Source of the DNA: Candidatus Aerophobota bacterium
GTDB taxonomy: Bacteria > Aerophobota > Aerophobia > Aerophobales > AE-B3A
Direction of reading: 5' to 3'
DNA length: 8,310 nucleotides
Assembly (NCBI GenBank): GCA_030616535.1
Contig: JAUWXE010000044.1
Span: 1-8,310, forward strand
The position numbers and the translations under genes are program-made. This document shows, piece by piece, positions 5,717-8,310 of this stretch (position 1 is its first letter; each line of letters begins with the position of its first letter). The notes beneath the pieces were generated by a model. It was not told where the DNA came from. It saw only the letters and a program-made list of their open reading frames with translations, and ran no database searches.

Positions 5717-6547
5717 ATGCTAAAAGTTGAACAAATTGGGGAGCATGAATGGAGATTTGTTTATCCTGCTAAGTACGACGAATTAATGGATAAGTTTGGT
5801 GAGGGTATTGAGCTGTGGCAAACAGGTCATACTAGATCTGCTGAGAAAACTTATAAAGAGATCATTAAGGAATTCCCCGGATTCATTGATGCCTATCATC
5901 ACCTAGCTATTCTGTATGAGGAATCAGGTAGGGATCGATTGGCCTTTGAAATTTGGCTAAAAGGCTATCAAGTAGGAAAACAAGCTTTACCTCATAATTT
6001 TACTTCGGGAAGGGATTTATTGCCATGGGGATTACTGGAAAACCGTCCCTTTTTGAGATGCACTCACGCTCTTGGGTTATGTTTTTTTGATGGGGGTAAC
6101 CTGGCTAAGGCTATGGAGTTATTTGAGTTTATCATCTCAGCAAATCCCAATGACAATCAAGGAATAAGAGCACTATTAGTGGAAGGGTATTTAAAAACTG
6201 GAAATTACAGAGCTGTTTTAGATACATGCGATAAATACAAAGGTGACATTACAGTGGAACTTACCTATGGAAAACCCTATGCCCTGTTTAAATTGGGTGA
6301 CAAAGGGGAAGCCACTCTTTTATTAAGGGAGGCTATCCGATTTAGTCCGAAAGTAGCCAAAGAGCTTTTGAAGAAGAGACATATACCGCCTAAATCTCTT
6401 CGTCCGGACAGGTACACCGTTGGTGGAGATGATGAGGCTTTCTATTATTGGGAAAGGAGTGGAGTTCTCTGGGAAGATCCAGAAATTAAGCAATGGCTGA
6501 TTCAAAATGCAGGTAAAGGCAAGCGTTCAAGATCAAGCCCCCGATGA
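5717..6547 (+). CDS. Tetratricopeptide-repeat protein, ST7-like
   Basis: A 276-residue soluble protein without signal peptide or membrane segment. Helical TPR-type repeats occupy about 24-56 (FGEGIELWQTGHTRSAEKTYKEIIKEFP reads as one unit) and 57-88 (AYHHLAILYEESGRDRLAFEIW). A later stretch, ENRPFLRCTHALGLCFFDGGNLAKAMELFEFI followed by NPNDNQGIR (108-151), resembles the ST7/TPR group with its 'RPYLRA...NPxDNQGxR' pattern. Two further helical units (152-212) follow, then a C-terminal part GGDDEAFYYWERSGVLWEDPEIKQWL (236-261) of the 'EAxxYW...W' kind seen in these proteins, and a basic tail (KGKRSRSSPR). TPRs mediate protein contacts, and no enzyme motif is present. The start ATG 5717 has GGGTGAG five bases before it. 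It may once have been paired with the MNT stump just upstream; that is inference. Confidence 0.7.
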   Translation: MLKVEQIGEHEWRFVYPAKYDELMDKFGEGIELWQTGHTRSAEKTYKEIIKEFPGFIDAYHHLAILYEESGRDRLAFEIWLKGYQVGKQALPHNFTSGRDLLPWGLLENRPFLRCTHALGLCFFDGGNLAKAMELFEFIISANPNDNQGIRALLVEGYLKTGNYRAVLDTCDKYKGDITVELTYGKPYALFKLGDKGEATLLLREAIRFSPKVAKELLKKRHIPPKSLRPDRYTVGGDDEAFYYWERSGVLWEDPEIKQWLIQNAGKGKRSRSSPR

Positions 6548-6626
6548 GAAATAAGGAATCAAAACGAACACAAGTCTATTCTTAAGGAAAGGTTTAAAAC
6601 AAACTTTACAGGTACAATAAAGATCT

Positions 6627-7538
6627 ATGGCTAAGATCGAGGTCACTATTTTAGGGACGACAGCAGGGATTCCCACCAGAAAAAGAGCTCATGCGGCCCT
6701 CTACCTTAGCTATAAGGGGAAAAATGAATTTTGTTATCTTTTTGACTGCGGAGAAGGGGCACAGAGACAGATACTTTTAGCTGATCTAAATCCTATGAAG
6801 CTAAATGAAATTTTCATAACCCATTGGCATGGAGACCACTATCTTGGCCTTCCTGGATTAATAGATACTATGAGCTTTGAGAATAGGCTAAAACCTTTGA
6901 CCATTTATGCACCGGAGGTAGAAAGACTTACCAATCTTTTAAATTCAGGCTATTCTTCAAAAAGATTTCAAGTTAGGCCAAAAGATGTCCCTGCTAAAGG
7001 GAGCCAGATAAAGAAATTATTAGAAACATCTGACTTCAAAATTGTATCGGTGCCGGTAAAGCATGGTGTAGCTGCGGTAGCTTATAGTTTGATGGAGAAA
7101 GATAGACTTAAAATCAACAAGGAAAAGGCAAAAAAGGTAGGACTACCGGCTCAAGGACTAATTTACCGGGAAATTAAAGAAAAAGGTAGGGTAATTTTTG
7201 AAGGCAAGAAAATTGAATTTGGGGATATTTCTCTGGTTGAAAAAGGCAAGAAAATCGTTTACTCTGGAGATACCGAGATATGTGATAACTTAATTAGATT
7301 GGTTCAAGATGCCGATTTATTAATTCAGGACTGCACCTATTTTGACTCGGAGAAGTTTAAAGAATATGGACATGCTTCACTTGAAGATGTTGTAAAAATG
7401 GTAGAGATATCAAAGGTTAAGAGAGTTATTTTAACCCATATTAGCAGAAGATATCGGGATTTAGAGGAGTTAAGAAGAAAGCTAAAAGATTATCCTACCT
7501 TAACAGTTGCCGAAGACTTTATGAAAGTTACCATTTAA
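6627..7538 (+). CDS. rnz: Ribonuclease Z (tRNA 3'-endonuclease)
   Basis: A 303-residue metallo-beta-lactamase-fold enzyme of the short RNase Z form. It cuts precursor tRNAs after the discriminator base so that CCA can be added, acting in the cytoplasm as a zinc-dependent dimer. All ligands are visible: LGTTAGIPT (9-17), the FDCGEGAQRQ strand (39-48), HWHGDHYLGLPG (H66, H68, D70, H71), VKHG (H146), SGDTE (D215), GHAS (H249) and THISRRY (H271). The segment between about 150 and 200 matches the RNase Z insertion. The THISRRY form recalls archaeal-type members. The ATG at 6627 fits the family N-terminus (MAKIEVTILG), yet no proper Shine-Dalgarno precedes it. TACAAT at 6613-6618 would place a transcription start almost at the ATG, so the message may be nearly leaderless. 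Otherwise it is co-transcribed with the TPR gene 79 bases upstream. Confidence 0.95.
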   Translation: MAKIEVTILGTTAGIPTRKRAHAALYLSYKGKNEFCYLFDCGEGAQRQILLADLNPMKLNEIFITHWHGDHYLGLPGLIDTMSFENRLKPLTIYAPEVERLTNLLNSGYSSKRFQVRPKDVPAKGSQIKKLLETSDFKIVSVPVKHGVAAVAYSLMEKDRLKINKEKAKKVGLPAQGLIYREIKEKGRVIFEGKKIEFGDISLVEKGKKIVYSGDTEICDNLIRLVQDADLLIQDCTYFDSEKFKEYGHASLEDVVKMVEISKVKRVILTHISRRYRDLEELRRKLKDYPTLTVAEDFMKVTI

Positions 7539-7619
7539 CAGCCAGGGATATCTCGGGACTCTTCCCCTCCGTCGCTGTATATCGACCTTGAATTGTTTCT
7601 ACTCGTCTTCTCGTCTCGG

Positions 7620-7686
7620 GAAAGACGTGAAACTCGTCGCTGCCTTACGGCACCTTGCGGTCCGCTCCTCAGACAACACGTCTTTC
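7620..7686. repeat. 67-bp element bounded by perfect 10-bp inverted repeats
   Basis: GAAAGACGTG (7620-7629) and CACGTCTTTC (7677-7686) are exact reverse complements enclosing 47 bases. Inside are two small hairpins, TGCC-TTAC-GGCA (7641-7652) and GCG-GTC-CGC (7657-7665). Terminal inverted repeats around a small structured, non-coding core suggest a MITE or REP-like interspersed element, or a structured RNA. Confidence 0.5.
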
Positions 7687-7703
7687 TTCTTCCTCAACTA
7701 TTC

Positions 7704-7729
7704 TTGAGGGGGAACACATTCCCCCTCAA
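7704..7729. repeat. Perfect 11-bp hairpin with CACA loop
   Basis: TTGAGGGGGAA and TTCCCCCTCAA pair perfectly around CACA. The stem is strong enough to act as an rnz-side transcription barrier, but no run of T follows on either side, so it is not a standard intrinsic terminator. It is followed by CGCTCGC/GGCTCGC direct repeats and CTCCCCCT, which repeats part of the right arm, suggesting a composite repeat unit. Confidence 0.6.
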
Positions 7730-7916
7730 CGCTCGCTTGGCTCGCTGCTCCCCCTGAAAAATCGGCAGAGCTGACTCGTTAAGGTGGCTGATATAAGGCT
7801 TCTTCGGGGAAAGTTCCTCGATAAGTGTATAAATCTAATACTTTGCTGATATTGTCAAGGTGGTTTGTCAGACGCGGCCTAAGAATACTCTTATTTTTTG
7901 GTAAAAGGGGGAAAGA

Positions 7917-8310
7917 ATGAAGTTTTTGAGGAGTAAGCCAGGAAAGTTAGGGTTGGGAGTCGTCATTGTTCTGGCGGTCTTATTCACTGTATTAGCCATA
8001 CAAAGACAAAAAGTTCAGCCTCTTAAGCGAAGTCAAATGATAATGGGCACCATGGTGGAGATAACGGTGATTCCTCCGGATGATGAGGCGATTAAGGCTG
8101 CCTTTGAGGAAATCAAGAAAGTGGATGCCCTGATGAGTACTTATAAGGAAAATAGCGAGGTATCCATTTTAAATCGTGAGGGGGAAAATCATCTTTCCGC
8201 CGAGACTCTCCAGGTAATTCGTGAGGCCATTAATTTTTCTGAAATAACGGGAGGAGCTTTTGATATCACCTGTAGGCCGCTCATCAATTTGTGGAAAAAA
8301 GCCAAGAAGG
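7917..8310 (+). CDS. apbE: FAD:protein FMN transferase ApbE, N-terminal part cut by window edge
   Basis: The first 131 residues of an ApbE-family enzyme, which uses FAD and Mg2+ to attach FMN covalently to a Thr of target proteins such as Rnf/Nqr subunits outside the cytoplasm. A basic start (MKFLRSKPGK) and a hydrophobic helix (11-28) form a membrane anchor. No lipobox Cys is present, unlike the lipoprotein forms. Family motifs follow: MGTMVEITV (43-51), MSTYKENSEVSILN (73-86) and TGGAFDITCRPLINLW (111-126). The Cys in DITC stands where Val or Thr is common. The Asp/Thr metal-binding region lies beyond the edge. The ATG at 7917 has AAAGGGGGAAAG immediately upstream. No Rnf or Nqr partner is visible in the window. 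Confidence 0.92.
   Translation, partial: MKFLRSKPGKLGLGVVIVLAVLFTVLAIQRQKVQPLKRSQMIMGTMVEITVIPPDDEAIKAAFEEIKKVDALMSTYKENSEVSILNREGENHLSAETLQVIREAINFSEITGGAFDITCRPLINLWKKAKK

Larger units (their letters stand above)
7539..7916. other. Gene-free, structured GC-rich block between rnz and apbE
   Basis: No reading frame here looks protein-like. The first 250 bases are richer in G and C than the flanking genes and packed with dyads (the repeats at 7620-7686 and 7704-7729 are listed separately). A further imperfect hairpin, CGGGGAA/TTCCTCG with one G-U pair, lies at 7805-7820. From about 7821 the stretch returns to AT-rich sequence, with TTGTCA twice (7852 and 7867), which might include the apbE promoter, but no -10 stands at the right distance. 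It ends with the apbE ribosome binding site. I cannot identify a known riboswitch. Confidence 0.55.

Noticed and set aside
7539..7800. CRISPR array in the GC-rich block
   Set aside because: No regularly spaced identical repeats; the repeats present are palindromic and irregular.

Overview
The window is bacterial, AT-rich and mostly ordinary chromosome. Genes begin with ATG, GTG or TTG behind clear Shine-Dalgarno sequences, and sigma70-like promoters can be read. The gene set (TsaD, dihydrolipoyl dehydrogenase, RNase Z of the compact archaeal/ELAC1-like type, ApbE, a LURP-one/YxjI-like protein) would fit an anaerobic or uncultivated bacterial lineage, but nothing here fixes the taxon. No rRNA, tRNA, CRISPR array or intact insertion sequence was found.

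Layout. 1-84 is a possible 3' end of a gene running in from the left. 111-228 is a cluster of GC-rich short hairpins of the interspersed-repeat kind. 299-892 (-) is a LURP-one-related protein with a very good promoter. 1153-2022 (+) is a single-chain fusion of a minimal nucleotidyltransferase (MNT) and a UPF0332-type HEPN domain, two halves that are usually encoded by separate adjacent genes. 2107-4511 (-) is an operon of lpdA and tsaD, with its promoter at 4704-4731. lpdA is broken into two reading frames by one missing base near 3885-3890, although every catalytic motif is present on one side or the other. 4861-5019 (+) is the C-terminal stump of a PIN-domain (VapC-like) toxin. 5061-5309 (+) is a small secreted protein. 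5532-5664 (+) is a frameshifted stump of another MNT nucleotidyltransferase. 5717-6547 (+) is a TPR protein, possibly ST7-like. 6627-7538 (+) is RNase Z. 7539-7916 is a gene-free, GC-rich block with two long perfect inverted repeats. 7917-8310 (+) is the start of a membrane-anchored ApbE flavin transferase cut by the window edge.

How it fits together. Housekeeping genes (lpdA, tsaD, rnz, apbE) frame a more mobile middle section. tsaD and rnz both act in tRNA maturation, but they are on opposite strands and not co-transcribed. The accessory part holds one intact MNT-HEPN protein and two decayed toxin-antitoxin-type genes (PIN and MNT), so this locus appears to have gained and lost such modules. 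I see no convincing new multi-gene system. The most useful leads are the MNT-HEPN fusion, which lacks the usual ribonuclease histidine and has a possible internal start for a free HEPN chain, the lpdA frameshift, and the structured repeat block before apbE.
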